This document shows, one piece after another, positions 8,245-16,524 of a stretch of 64,000 nucleotides of DNA. The stretch spans positions 806,001-870,000 of the forward strand of contig NZ_CP122961.1 of assembly GCF_029854215.1 (NCBI RefSeq), read 5' to 3'. Source of the stretch: Halomonas alkaliantarctica. Its GTDB lineage: Bacteria; Pseudomonadota; Gammaproteobacteria; Pseudomonadales; Halomonadaceae. Below the pieces are notes generated by a model, which searched no databases, was not told the origin of the DNA, and worked only from the letters and a program-made list of their open reading frames with translations. Position numbers and translations under genes: made by a program. Each line of letters starts with the position of its first letter. The first letter of the stretch is position 1.

Positions 8245-8621
8245 AGTTACGCCATACCTACGGGGTTCATGGTTGATACCGCATGGCTTGAACGCCACGG
8301 TATCTTCCAACGCCCCGCGCCGAACGTAACAAAGTCGGCCACCATCGATTGGAAAACCTGCCTGCGCTCCACGCAGCATATTATGCGCTACGACATCTAT
8401 GTCGTCGGTACAAAGGCGCCTGCCTGGATATCTGGTGAGGCCACTCCCAACTGAAAGAGAGTGACCGGATTTAGTACATAAGTTAAACAAGTGATCCTTT
8501 ACAGTTTCCATAAAGTCTACTTAGATTAAGTAAGGCGGCGCTTCATTTTATAAAGGCATTGCAAGCGGGTTTGCCAAGCGCTCTTGATAGTAATAAACCA
8601 CGAACAACGGAGGTACTTGGT
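8245..8621. other. Spacer upstream of the PQQ dehydrogenase operon
   Basis: No gene is convincing here. Short open frames exist on both strands (plus 8269-8454, minus 8185-8511), but neither has a good ribosome site or recognisable sequence. The region must hold the promoter for the two-gene dehydrogenase operon that begins at 8622. Confidence 0.4.
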
Positions 8622-8999
8622 TTGGCTACTGATAACGCATCTCGGAGTGTAGGCGGTTGGTTTCTGCTCGTGTTCGCCATCATTCTGATTATCCTCGGTC
8701 TGATTCTTGCCGCTGGCGGGATCTGGCTGGTGACGCTGGGCGGCTCCTGGTATTACCTCATTGCCGGTCTGGGATTGATCATTTCAGGTGGCTTAATGGC
8801 CAGGGATTCGCTCACGGGAGTCTGGGTCTATTTCTTGGTTCTGTTAGGCACGCTGATTTGGGCCTTATGGGAGGTTGGCTTGTCGCCATGGGAGCTGCTG
8901 CCCCGGGTATTCGGTTACATCGTCCTGGGTGTCATCGTCTTGGCGCTGATGCCCACTCTTAAACGCCGCCAAGTCACTAGTCGACAAGCCGCTACATGA
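8622..8999 (+). CDS. Membrane-anchor subunit of PQQ-dependent dehydrogenase (glucose/quinate type)
   Basis: 125 residues from TTG 8622, chosen because GGAGGT at 8609 sits seven bases upstream; the longer in-frame TTG at 8559 has none. Four to five hydrophobic segments fill residues ~10-110 (WFLLVFAIILIILGLIL, YYLIAGLGLIISGG, VYFLVLLGTLIWALWEVG, VFGYIVLGVIVLALMP). This is the layout of the N-terminal five-helix domain of membrane glucose dehydrogenase (Gcd) and quinate dehydrogenase (QuiA), including the GLSPWELLPR-like loop. In those enzymes it is fused to the catalytic domain; here it is a separate gene ending 11 bases before the catalytic gene. It probably docks the periplasmic subunit and passes electrons to ubiquinone. 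Confidence 0.8.
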   Translation: MATDNASRSVGGWFLLVFAIILIILGLILAAGGIWLVTLGGSWYYLIAGLGLIISGGLMARDSLTGVWVYFLVLLGTLIWALWEVGLSPWELLPRVFGYIVLGVIVLALMPTLKRRQVTSRQAAT

Positions 9000-9010
9000 G
9001 GAGCGCTGCC

Positions 9011-11134
9011 ATGTTTACGTCACCGCGAGTGTTGGCCTATGTCGTCAGCCTGTCACTGGCGACGCATGCCGTTGCCCAGAATACCGAGGGTGAAACTGAC
9101 GCCCCAGAGGAGCTCACCTCAAGCGAGTCCCAAATTGATGTCGGCGAGAGCCAGGCGGTTCAGGCACCGACCTTCTCGGCGACGCCACAGCCCAGCGATG
9201 ACCCAGCGCCCGGCGATTGGGCCGCCTGGGGAAGAGAGAGCGGGGCCTCACGTCATTCGCCGCTGGATGAAATCACGCCCGACAATGTTAGCCAGTTGGA
9301 AGTTGCCTGGACCTATCGCACAGGCGATATGCCGGAAGAAGACGGACAGGGCAAATACGCGCCTGAAACTACACCGCTCAAGGTTGGCGATAATCTGTAT
9401 CTCTGCTCGGCCATGAACGTAATGATCTCCCTTGATGCACGGACCGGCGAGGAGCAGTGGCGCCATGATCCCCAGGTCGATACAGGTGCCATTCCCTATA
9501 GCGCCAGCTGCCGCGGTGTAACCTATTACGAAGTTCCGGATGCCGATGATGATCAGGCCTGCGCAACCCGCATCATTGAGGGGACGTTGGATGCCCGGTT
9601 GATTGCCGTCGATGCGCAAACGGGCGAGCTGTGCCAGGCGTTTGGTGACGGCGGTACGGTAGATCTATGGGCAGGCATCGGCGAGAAGGTTCCCGGTTGG
9701 TACGCCGTCACCGCGCCACCGGTCGTCGCCCAGGGCGTGCTGGTGACCGGTGCCCAGGTTAAGGACGGGCAAGCGGAGGACGCACCCTCCGGCGTCATTC
9801 GTGGCTACGATGCCGTTACCGGCGAACTGGAGTGGGCGTGGGATATGGGCAACCCCAACTTGGATGGCCTACCACCCGATGGCGAAACCTATACCCGAGG
9901 CACGCCCAACATGTGGACCACTGCTTCCTCCGATGAGGCGTTGGGCTATGTCTACCTGCCGATGGGCAACTCCTCGGTCGACTACTGGGGCGGGAACCGC
10001 AGCGAGGAAGAACACGAATTCTCGACCTCGCTCGTCGCCATCGACGTCAACACCGGCGATCCGGTCTGGCACTTCCAGACCGTCCATTACGATGTCTGGG
10101 ACTATGATCTTGGTTCGCAACCGACTCTGGTCGATTTCCCCCAAGATGACGGCAGCACGGTGCCGGCGATCATTCTGCCCTCCAAACAGGGCGACATTTA
10201 CGTGCTCAACCGTGAAACCGGCGAATCGCTATTCCCCGTGGAAGAGGTTGAGGCGCCCACTGGCGGTGTTGAGCCCGATAACCTCTCGCCCACACAGCCT
10301 AGTTCAGGCTATCACTCCCTCGCTTTTCCGAACCTAGAAGAGAAGGACATGTGGGGAATGACGCCCATCGACCAGCTGTGGTGTCGTATTCAATTCCGCC
10401 GAGCCTCCTATAAAGGCATGTACACGCCGCCGACCGTGGGTCAGCGCTTCATTCAGTACCCCGGATACAATGGCGGCAACGACTGGGGTAGTGCAGCGGT
10501 GGACGCCGAGCGCGGCATCATCATTGCCAATTACAATGACATTCCCAACTACAACCGTCTCATCCCTCGTGAAGAAGCCGAGGAGCGTAATCTTCAACCC
10601 ATCTACGCAGGAGGTGACAACACCGATAGCGAGTCGGATGGGCCCGCCGAAGGGGCCGGCGATCCACAAGTAGGCGCGCCTTACGCGATCGACGTCAATG
10701 CCGGCTGGCGAGCGCCGGTTACCGGCATGCCCTGCACCGCGCCTCCTTATGGCGGCATTCGCGCCATCGATCTGGCGAGCGGTGAAACGCTCTGGGACGA
10801 GCCATTGGGCACGGCACGCAAGAATGGCCCCTTCGGGATACCTTCATATATGCCTTTCAAAATCGGCACACCCAACAACGGTGGTCCTCTGCTGACGGCC
10901 AGCGGACTGATATTCATCGCTGCCGCCACCGACGATCTGATTCGCGCCATCGACACGGAAACCGGTGAGGTGCTTTGGGATGACGTGCTGCCGGCCGGTG
11001 GGCAGGCCAATCCCATCACCTATGAGGCCGATGGTCGCCAATACGTAGTTATCGGGGCCGGCGGGCATCACTTTATGGAAACACCGATAGGCGATTATGT
11101 AATCGCCTACGCGCTACCAGAAGACGAGAATTAA
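9011..11134 (+). CDS. PQQ-dependent membrane dehydrogenase, glucose/quinate/shikimate family, catalytic subunit
   Basis: 707 residues from ATG 9011 (GAGGAG at 8998; the earlier ATG at 8996 overlaps the upstream stop). An N-terminal signal peptide ends near THAVAQ, followed by an acidic Ser/Glu-rich linker to residue ~65. The eight-bladed PQQ propeller follows: GDWAAWGRESGASRHSPL at its start, LYLCSAMN, SGVIRGYDAVTGELEWAWD, YLPMG, DYWGGNR, TVHYDVWDYDLGSQPTL (region of the catalytic Asp in E. coli Gcd), and the closing ADGRQYVVIGAGGHHF. It oxidises a sugar or polyol in the periplasm and reduces quinone. No PQQ-synthesis genes are in the window. A terminator follows. Confidence 0.88.
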   Translation: MFTSPRVLAYVVSLSLATHAVAQNTEGETDAPEELTSSESQIDVGESQAVQAPTFSATPQPSDDPAPGDWAAWGRESGASRHSPLDEITPDNVSQLEVAWTYRTGDMPEEDGQGKYAPETTPLKVGDNLYLCSAMNVMISLDARTGEEQWRHDPQVDTGAIPYSASCRGVTYYEVPDADDDQACATRIIEGTLDARLIAVDAQTGELCQAFGDGGTVDLWAGIGEKVPGWYAVTAPPVVAQGVLVTGAQVKDGQAEDAPSGVIRGYDAVTGELEWAWDMGNPNLDGLPPDGETYTRGTPNMWTTASSDEALGYVYLPMGNSSVDYWGGNRSEEEHEFSTSLVAIDVNTGDPVWHFQTVHYDVWDYDLGSQPTLVDFPQDDGSTVPAIILPSKQGDIYVLNRETGESLFPVEEVEAPTGGVEPDNLSPTQPSSGYHSLAFPNLEEKDMWGMTPIDQLWCRIQFRRASYKGMYTPPTVGQRFIQYPGYNGGNDWGSAAVDAERGIIIANYNDIPNYNRLIPREEAEERNLQPIYAGGDNTDSESDGPAEGAGDPQVGAPYAIDVNAGWRAPVTGMPCTAPPYGGIRAIDLASGETLWDEPLGTARKNGPFGIPSYMPFKIGTPNNGGPLLTASGLIFIAAATDDLIRAIDTETGEVLWDDVLPAGGQANPITYEADGRQYVVIGAGGHHFMETPIGDYVIAYALPEDEN

Positions 11135-11147
11135 GATCGCTGTCTTG

Positions 11148-11180
11148 GCTGAGCCAGTTTTCGACTGGCTCAGCTATTTT
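11148..11180 (+). terminator. Rho-independent terminator after the PQQ dehydrogenase
   Basis: GCTGAGCCAGT (11148-11158), a five-base loop, ACTGGCTCAGC (11164-11174), then TATTTTC. This is an 11-base-pair perfect stem with a T-rich tail, 14 bases after the stop codon. Confidence 0.88.
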
Positions 11181-11391
11181 CAAAAGTAATCAATAGGAAG
11201 TTGGGAAGGTCTGACAAGAAAGACAAGCGTCCTAACAAGCCTTCTGAATACCCATGAGCCGAATATAAACCTTATTCGGCTCATAATGTGATCTGAATAG
11301 ATGGGCCAATCGGCTCATGTATCTCTGGGAACTGTGCACCTGCTTCATCGCCGTCCCGCTCATTTGATCTAACGCCTGAACCAACTGCTTT

Positions 11392-11962
11392 TTACTCTTC
11401 CTGCTGCCGATTAACTGCCCGAACGAAAGCGCTGGGTGCTTGGCCAAGCACCTTGCGAAACATGCTGGAGAAAGCGGCAGTGCTGCTGGCGCCATACGCC
11501 AAAGGAGAGGCCCGTCTGCTGACGGAAAAGGCGATTGAAGGTGCGCTGACTGCAATGTAGCTGCCGTGCCCACTCTTCGGGAAGGGTGTGAATGCTCGGT
11601 TGGCCGAGAAACGTCCTGCACAGGCTGGCAAGTGGAAGGTCATGGGGCAGGGGCGCAAACAGTGGCAGGGCTTGAGCCTGTTTCAGTTCGTATAGAAGTA
11701 GTTGAGCCAGGGCACCGTCGCGGCCGTCTTCCTTATAGATTGCGGGGATGTGGGCGGAAGCCAGCAGCAGGTGATGCAGGAGAGGCATCACGACTAGCAC
11801 CTCGCAGTTGGGCGAAGTACGTGGCGCGACGAGAGGCTCGATATACAGGCTTCGGGTGCTCACCCCGTTCATGCGCACTTGGTGCCGTTTGCCCGCCGGT
11901 AGCCAGACGCCGCTATAGGGCGGCACCATCCAGGTGCCGTTATCCGTGTTCACCTCCATCAC
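11392..11962 (-). pseudogene. AraC-family regulator, broken
   Basis: Reverse-strand frame 11962-11411 gives a cupin-like sensor (MVPPYSGVWLPAGKRHQVRM, STRSLYIEP) and the first AraC helix-turn-helix (CSQRTFNRLFRQQTGLSFGVWRQQ). The frame then leaves homology. In another frame the very end of an AraC domain appears (STAAFSSMFRKVLGQAPSAF). About 35-40 residues between these parts are missing, with a frameshift, so the second DNA-binding helix pair is destroyed. The N-terminal beginning of the cupin domain is also lost: upstream of 11962 the sequence abuts an SDR fragment. Non-functional in DNA binding. Confidence 0.75.
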
Positions 11963-12004
11963 GTCGGCTGGCGAGTTCTCACTGTCTCAAGGGTACCGTT
12001 CACT

Positions 12005-12265
12005 AATGACTGTCCAAGGAATGGAGGCCTGGAAAATCATATCCAATCGGATCTTTCCTCTCCAAAAGGCTACAACAAACTGGCTAACGAGGTGCGTGAC
12101 CGGTTAGGCGAGCTAGGTTTGCATGCGATTGTCGCGAGCCAAATTCCAATGCATCGTATGGGAAGTCCAGAGGAGGTGGCTGGTGCCGTTCTATTTCTCT
12201 GCTCAGGCGAGGCTTCCTACATCAATGGTGCAGAGATACATATCAACGGTGGTCAGCACGTCTAA
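12005..12265 (+). pseudogene. Short-chain dehydrogenase, C-terminal fragment
   Basis: Translation in the frame ending at TAA 12263-12265 reads GGLENHIQSDL, GYNKLANEVRDRLGELGLHAIV, MHRMGSPEEVAGAVLFLCSGEASYINGAEIHINGGQHV. This is the C-terminal third of an SDR oxidoreductase, with the PEEVA and YINGAEIHINGG signatures. The Rossmann glycine motif and the catalytic Tyr-x3-Lys part are absent; the fragment begins at the junction with the AraC relic. No ribosome site or start is present. Confidence 0.72.
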
Positions 12266-12384
12266 ATAATGTAAAGCGCTGAAATTATCAAAGGTTCTAC
12301 CTTTGTGAAACCGCTCGAAAGATTTCTGGTCACCCTTCCCATGCTCACGGATGTTTTCCATCCCCATGTCTGCTTCCTCCGCCA

Positions 12385-13317
12385 CTAAAGGGAGCGTGAA
12401 AGTCTCTGATTCACCGGCCCCGTCATGAAGTCTACGAAGGCTCTCAACGCGCTGGGCATGTGCTCACGGTGAGGATAGTAGAGATAGAACCCTGGGATCG
12501 AAGGCATCCATGAGGACAGGACTCGCACCAACTCACCGCTGTCAAAATAGGCTTGAAGGTGATTCTCGGGCAAATAGGCGAGCCCGGTGCCTTCCAAAGC
12601 CGCCGCGGTTATCAGGCTGGTGTCATTGATGGTTAATGCGTGGCGCACCTGTAGATCAAAACATCTCTCATCTTCCTGAAAGGTCCAAGCGTACAAGGCA
12701 TTCGAGGCGCTCCAGCGGTAGTTGATGCAGATGTGGTCGTGAAGGTCGGCCGGCACTTCCGGTGGCGGGCGCCGAGCAAAGTAGCTTGGTGCACCTACTA
12801 CGGCCATGTTAAGGGCCGGTGTCAATTGTCTGGCGACCATATCCTGCTGCAAGCGCTTGCCCGAGCGAATGCCCGCGTCGAAGCCTTGCGAGACGATATC
12901 GGTCAGCGTGTCGTCGATGACGAGATCGACATTGATATCAGGATAGTGCTCCAGGAAGGCATGAAGCCGTGGCACTAGCACTAGCTGGGCTGCGATGCGC
13001 GGCAAATTGATCCTGATCGTGCCTTGTGGTGAGGCCTGAAACGCTGCCGATTCATCAACGGCCTGCCGGATGTCGATGATGGCTGGCTCCACACGCTGGA
13101 GCAGACGTTCGCCCGCCTGTGTGAGCGATACACTACGGGTGGTACGACTCAAGACTCGTACGCCCAGGCGCGTCTCCAGCGAGCGTATGGTGTGACTCAC
13201 TGCCGATGGCGACATTCCCAGCTGTAACGCAGCACGGCGGAAGCTCTGCGATCTGGCAACCTCCATGAACGCGATGAGCTCGGCAATCTCCTTTCCATTC
13301 ATATTGATGCCTCTCAT
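12385..13317 (-). CDS. LysR-family regulator
   Basis: 310 residues, or 305 from an alternative ATG at 13302. The helix-turn-helix occupies residues ~10-68 (AELIAFMEVARSQSFRRAA, MSPSAVSHTIRSLETRLG, LSRTTRSVSLT), followed by a complete LysR substrate-binding domain. It belongs to the large CrgA/DmlR-like group that often regulates an adjacent oxidoreductase. It is divergent from the dehydrogenase at 13420 with ~100 bases between, so control of that gene is inferred. Effector unknown. Confidence 0.87.
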   Translation of the reverse strand: MRGINMNGKEIAELIAFMEVARSQSFRRAALQLGMSPSAVSHTIRSLETRLGVRVLSRTTRSVSLTQAGERLLQRVEPAIIDIRQAVDESAAFQASPQGTIRINLPRIAAQLVLVPRLHAFLEHYPDINVDLVIDDTLTDIVSQGFDAGIRSGKRLQQDMVARQLTPALNMAVVGAPSYFARRPPPEVPADLHDHICINYRWSASNALYAWTFQEDERCFDLQVRHALTINDTSLITAAALEGTGLAYLPENHLQAYFDSGELVRVLSSWMPSIPGFYLYYPHREHMPSALRAFVDFMTGPVNQRLSRSL

Positions 13318-13419
13318 TCATCACTGCGTGCTGATTGGTGCGTATTATAGTACACGCGCCGTCATGGGATAGTTTCACCACGCTGTCGACAGCCGTCGGC
13401 ACGACTCGAGGGAGCCAAC

Positions 13420-14448
13420 ATGATGAAAGAGATAAAGCGCTGGGAGATGGACGCGATCGGTCGTGGAAGACTGACAATGGCCACCCGGGAGAAGCCGCGT
13501 CCCGCGGCGGGTGAGGTGCTGGTCAGGGTGGCGGCCGTCTCGCTCAACTACCGCGATAAGATGGTAATCGAAAGTGGCAGAGGACTGACGCTGACTTACC
13601 CCTTCACTCCCGGTTCCGACATGGCTGGCACCATCGTCGAACTGGGGGAGCAAGTGAATGGGTTTGTCGAAGGAGATCGTGTCATCTCTGTGTTCACACC
13701 TGACTGGATCGATGGGCGTCGGCCTGGTAACGCGCGAACACCGGCTTACCGCACCTTGGGAGGTTTCTATCCTGGCGTTCTGAGCGAATACGTTGCCATG
13801 CCCGCTGCATGGGTGGTTCATGCGCCGCGCTCTCTGAATGATGTCCAGGCAAGTACATTGCCCTGCGCTGGTCTCACCGCCTGGTTCGCGCTCGTCGAGA
13901 GAGCCGGTGTCAAAGCTGGCGATCGGGTGCTGATTCCGGGAACCGGCGGGGTGGCGCTATTCGGTTTGCTCATTGCAAAGATGAGCGGGGCAGAGGTGAT
14001 CGTTGCCACACAACCGTCGAAAGGCGAGCGAGTGCTGGAGCTGGGGGCTGATCACTGGGTGGATCGTTCCCGCGACGACTGGATGGAAGCCGTGTACGCG
14101 CTGACTGAAGATGAGGGCGTGGATCACGTGCTTGACGTGGTCGGTGGCGATAATCTCGGCGTTTCCGTCCAACTGGCCGCCGTCGGTGGGCACGTATGCC
14201 AGATCGGGGCATTGGCAGGATTCGATATCGCATCTCCGGCCATGCCTTTGATGCTAAAGGATGTCACGATCCACGGTATTGGCACGGGCAGTCGACGAGC
14301 GCTGGAACGCTTCGTGCGGGCGGTAGATCAAGCTCGGCTTGAGCCGGTCATTGATGCACGTTATTCCCTCGCCGAGCTGCCTCAGGCACTGGATCATCTG
14401 GATAGCAGGCCATTTGGAAAGATCGTGATCGACGTGCATGATGATTGA
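13420..14448 (+). CDS. Zinc-independent medium-chain NAD(P)-dependent alcohol dehydrogenase/quinone oxidoreductase family protein
   Basis: 342 residues. An N-terminal GroES-like domain (AAVSLNYRDKMVIESG, TPGSDMAGTIVELGEQV) is followed by a Rossmann domain with DRVLIPGTGGVALFGLLIAKMSGAEVI at ~residue 170. The Cys and His ligands of zinc alcohol dehydrogenases are missing at the usual places (NYRDKM instead of a Cys-containing motif), so this is the zinc-free branch that reduces enones, quinones or aldehydes. It is cytosolic. The divergent LysR at 13317 is the probable regulator. Downstream lies a 13-base tandem repeat and then the convergent adeS-like gene. Confidence 0.85.
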   Translation: MMKEIKRWEMDAIGRGRLTMATREKPRPAAGEVLVRVAAVSLNYRDKMVIESGRGLTLTYPFTPGSDMAGTIVELGEQVNGFVEGDRVISVFTPDWIDGRRPGNARTPAYRTLGGFYPGVLSEYVAMPAAWVVHAPRSLNDVQASTLPCAGLTAWFALVERAGVKAGDRVLIPGTGGVALFGLLIAKMSGAEVIVATQPSKGERVLELGADHWVDRSRDDWMEAVYALTEDEGVDHVLDVVGGDNLGVSVQLAAVGGHVCQIGALAGFDIASPAMPLMLKDVTIHGIGTGSRRALERFVRAVDQARLEPVIDARYSLAELPQALDHLDSRPFGKIVIDVHDD

Positions 14449-14501
14449 GATCAGTGCGGTGGTAGGTGCTCACCGCCAACCATGCAGCAATCACCCGCTA
14501 T

Positions 14502-14550
14502 GCAATTAAGCGATGCAATTAAAATATACAATTAAACTATGGCAATTAAG
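14502..14550. repeat. 13-base tandem repeat, about four units
   Basis: CAATTAA recurs at 14503, 14516, 14529 and 14543, i.e. with periods of 13, 13 and 14 bases, within units like TGCAATTAAGCGA, TGCAATTAAAATA and TACAATTAAACTA. The array lies between two convergent genes, and its last unit overlaps the stop codon of the adeS-like gene. It is markedly A+T-rich against its neighbours. Confidence 0.7.
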
Positions 14551-15625
14551 AATTTTGTGATGGCGTTGGCCAGCGCAATTCAAAACACGAGCCACCTTCA
14601 TCAGAGGGGTAGCATCTGGCCTCGCCACGGTGGGCTCTTGCAATTGCCGCGACTACCGCCAAGCCTAGGCCACTTCCTCGCTTGTTTCCTGGCATACCAC
14701 TGTCAGCGTCCCGCGCATGGCGGAATGCCGTGAAAATATGAGCGGCATCTTCCTGCGGTATGCCTGGGCCAGCGTCGATAACACGCAAAACACACCACCC
14801 GTCATTCTGGCGCGTTTGGATGATGATTGATCCTGGCGATGCATGCTGGCGAGCGTTTTCCAGCAGCGCAAGCAATGCCTGACGAATACGGAAGGGGTCG
14901 CAGTACGCTGTGCCAGACTGCAGATCAAGGGTTGGATAATGATTTGATGCATTCAGAGTATGTCTACAAAATTCTACGACGGATTCAATTTCAGTCGAAA
15001 GATCACACTGCTTGATCTCAAGGTTCAGATGACCACTTTCAGCCAAGCTTACGGCGCGAAGGTCTTCAATCAGTTGTGCCATGCCGTCGATTTGGGTAAG
15101 CAGGCTTTGAAACTGGGGTTTTTCGGGTGGGAATACGCCTTCTGCCAAGCCTTGCAGGCGTCCGCGCAAAATAGTGACGGGCGTACGCAGCTCATGGGCA
15201 ATAGCCGCATTCCAGAACGTCATTTCCTTGGACATTCGCTGTAATTGGTCTGCCAGGGCATTGAAGTCGTTTGCTAATACGGCGGCCTCGCCTAGCGAGC
15301 GATCACCGGTAGTAGCGCGTGCGTCCAGGTCGCCTTGGGCGACGCGACGCATGCTTTCTGTTACAGAGTTTAGGGGCACCAGAATGCGACGTGCCAAGTG
15401 AATGCCCACTATCACGGCGAACGCCAGCCCAACCAACGTAGTGCTAACGAGCCAAGCCCACTCTAGACCTGACGGGAACATGTTGGGTTCGTTAATCGAT
15501 CCCTGCCAAAAATGGAAGGTAATGAAATAGAAAATATAAGAGGTCACCACGACTAGCAGTGTTATCCCAAACGCCATCGCTGCCATGGTTAGCGCGATTG
15601 TGCGGCTTAGCCCAATGAGCTTCAT
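14546..15625 (-). CDS. adeS: Sensor histidine kinase, AdeS/BaeS-like
   Basis: 359 residues from ATG 15625, which overlaps the response-regulator stop by four bases (ATGA). It has two transmembrane helices (residues ~10-37 and ~55-78) flanking a very short periplasmic loop, a HAMP domain (~79-130), HisKA with phospho-acceptor His144 in AIAHELRTPVT, and a HATPase_c domain (ALLENARQHA, DAGPGIP, GSGLGLAVVAAIARAH). Short-loop kinases like AdeS and BaeS sense membrane stress or drugs. Together with the response regulator and the divergent adaptor/pump genes, this reproduces the Acinetobacter AdeRS-AdeAB layout. The symbol is given by family and synteny, not proven orthology. Confidence 0.85.
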   Translation of the reverse strand: MKLIGLSRTIALTMAAMAFGITLLVVVTSYIFYFITFHFWQGSINEPNMFPSGLEWAWLVSTTLVGLAFAVIVGIHLARRILVPLNSVTESMRRVAQGDLDARATTGDRSLGEAAVLANDFNALADQLQRMSKEMTFWNAAIAHELRTPVTILRGRLQGLAEGVFPPEKPQFQSLLTQIDGMAQLIEDLRAVSLAESGHLNLEIKQCDLSTEIESVVEFCRHTLNASNHYPTLDLQSGTAYCDPFRIRQALLALLENARQHASPGSIIIQTRQNDGWCVLRVIDAGPGIPQEDAAHIFTAFRHARDADSGMPGNKRGSGLGLAVVAAIARAHRGEARCYPSDEGGSCFELRWPTPSQNS

Positions 15626-16356
15626 TCTGCCCCCCACAGCCGGTACCCAACGCCGCGTATGCCTACGGGCATACCTTTCACATTGACGTCTTCCAGTTTT
15701 TTACGCAGCTTGCTGATATGGCTGTCGACAGTACGCTCAAGCGCCTCCCCCTCGGGTAGGCAGGTGGCTAACAACTCTGCACGGGTGCACACTTTTTTGG
15801 GCGCGCGTGCAAGGTGCGTCAACAATCTGAATTCGGTGAGCGTCAACGCAAGGCTGTGCAAGTCTCCACTCACCTGGACGACGGCTTCATGTTGTTCCAG
15901 GTCGATCTCAAAGGGCGGTACCCGAAGGACATGGGATTGATGGCTAGCATCCGCCATGGTGCGTCTTAATACTGCCTGAATGCGTGCGACAACCTCGGCA
16001 GGATTAAACGGCTTAACGACATAATCGTCGGCACCAAAACGCAACCCCATCAGTTTATCGATATCCTGATCCATCGCGGTCAACATGATGACGGGCGTCT
16101 CACCACGGTGGCGAACTTCTGACAGCACCTGCCAACCATCCATTTTAGGCATCTTTACATCAAGTAAGACGAGATCGGGTTTCATCGACAAATGCATGTC
16201 TAATGCCTTGCGTCCATCTTCTGCGTGGAGGGTTCGGAGACCCGCTCGTTTCAGATAAGCCTGGAGAATATCTGCGATCTCAGGTTCGTCTTCGGCGATG
16301 AGAACCAGTGCTTGCAAGCCAGCAGAAGAGCTTGGTGACGGATGACTCATGGACAT
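15622..16356 (-). CDS. adeR: OmpR-family response regulator, AdeR-like
   Basis: 244 residues from ATG 16356. Longer in-frame starts up to 16425 would run through operator-like sequence and lack a ribosome site. The receiver domain has the acidic pair E22/D23, phospho-acceptor D66 (LVLLDVKMPKMDGW) and the signature MDQDIDKLMGLRFGADDYVVKPFNPAEVVARIQAVLRR, strikingly like AdeR. The winged-helix DNA-binding domain ends with RTVDSHISKLRKKLED and GIRGVGYRLW. It is co-transcribed with the kinase and faces the adaptor gene, so it most likely activates the RND pump. Confidence 0.86.
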   Translation of the reverse strand: MSMSHPSPSSSAGLQALVLIAEDEPEIADILQAYLKRAGLRTLHAEDGRKALDMHLSMKPDLVLLDVKMPKMDGWQVLSEVRHRGETPVIMLTAMDQDIDKLMGLRFGADDYVVKPFNPAEVVARIQAVLRRTMADASHQSHVLRVPPFEIDLEQHEAVVQVSGDLHSLALTLTEFRLLTHLARAPKKVCTRAELLATCLPEGEALERTVDSHISKLRKKLEDVNVKGMPVGIRGVGYRLWGAE

Positions 16357-16386
16357 GAAAGCGCCTAATGAAACATTAATTGTGTT

Positions 16387-16476
16387 CTCCATCATATCTA
16401 CACATACCGTCGACAGGAATACCACGCTACAGCGATATAGTCCCCTTCAATTTTAAGAGTAGGCAACGGTTTGCCT
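16387..16476. promoter_or_regulatory. Control region between adeR-like and adeA-like genes
   Basis: The shared region 16357-16524 contains two imperfect direct half-sites in tandem at 16387-16407 (CTCCATCATAT, CTACACATAC), reminiscent of the direct repeat bound by AdeR upstream of adeA in Acinetobacter. It also contains a perfect inverted repeat AGGCAA-CGGT-TTGCCT at 16461-16476 and TAATG-AAA-CATTA at 16366-16378. Which of these is used is not known. Confidence 0.35.
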
Positions 16477-16524
16477 ATGTCTGCAAAAACTGTGTTTGCA
16501 GGACTATGCCTGAAGGGACGATGC

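Noticed and set aside
8185..8511. 108-codon reverse-strand ORF (and an overlapping plus-strand 61-codon ORF)
   Set aside because: No ribosome site, no recognisable sequence, Cys/Arg-rich composition typical of antisense frames, and overlap with the repeat copy C.
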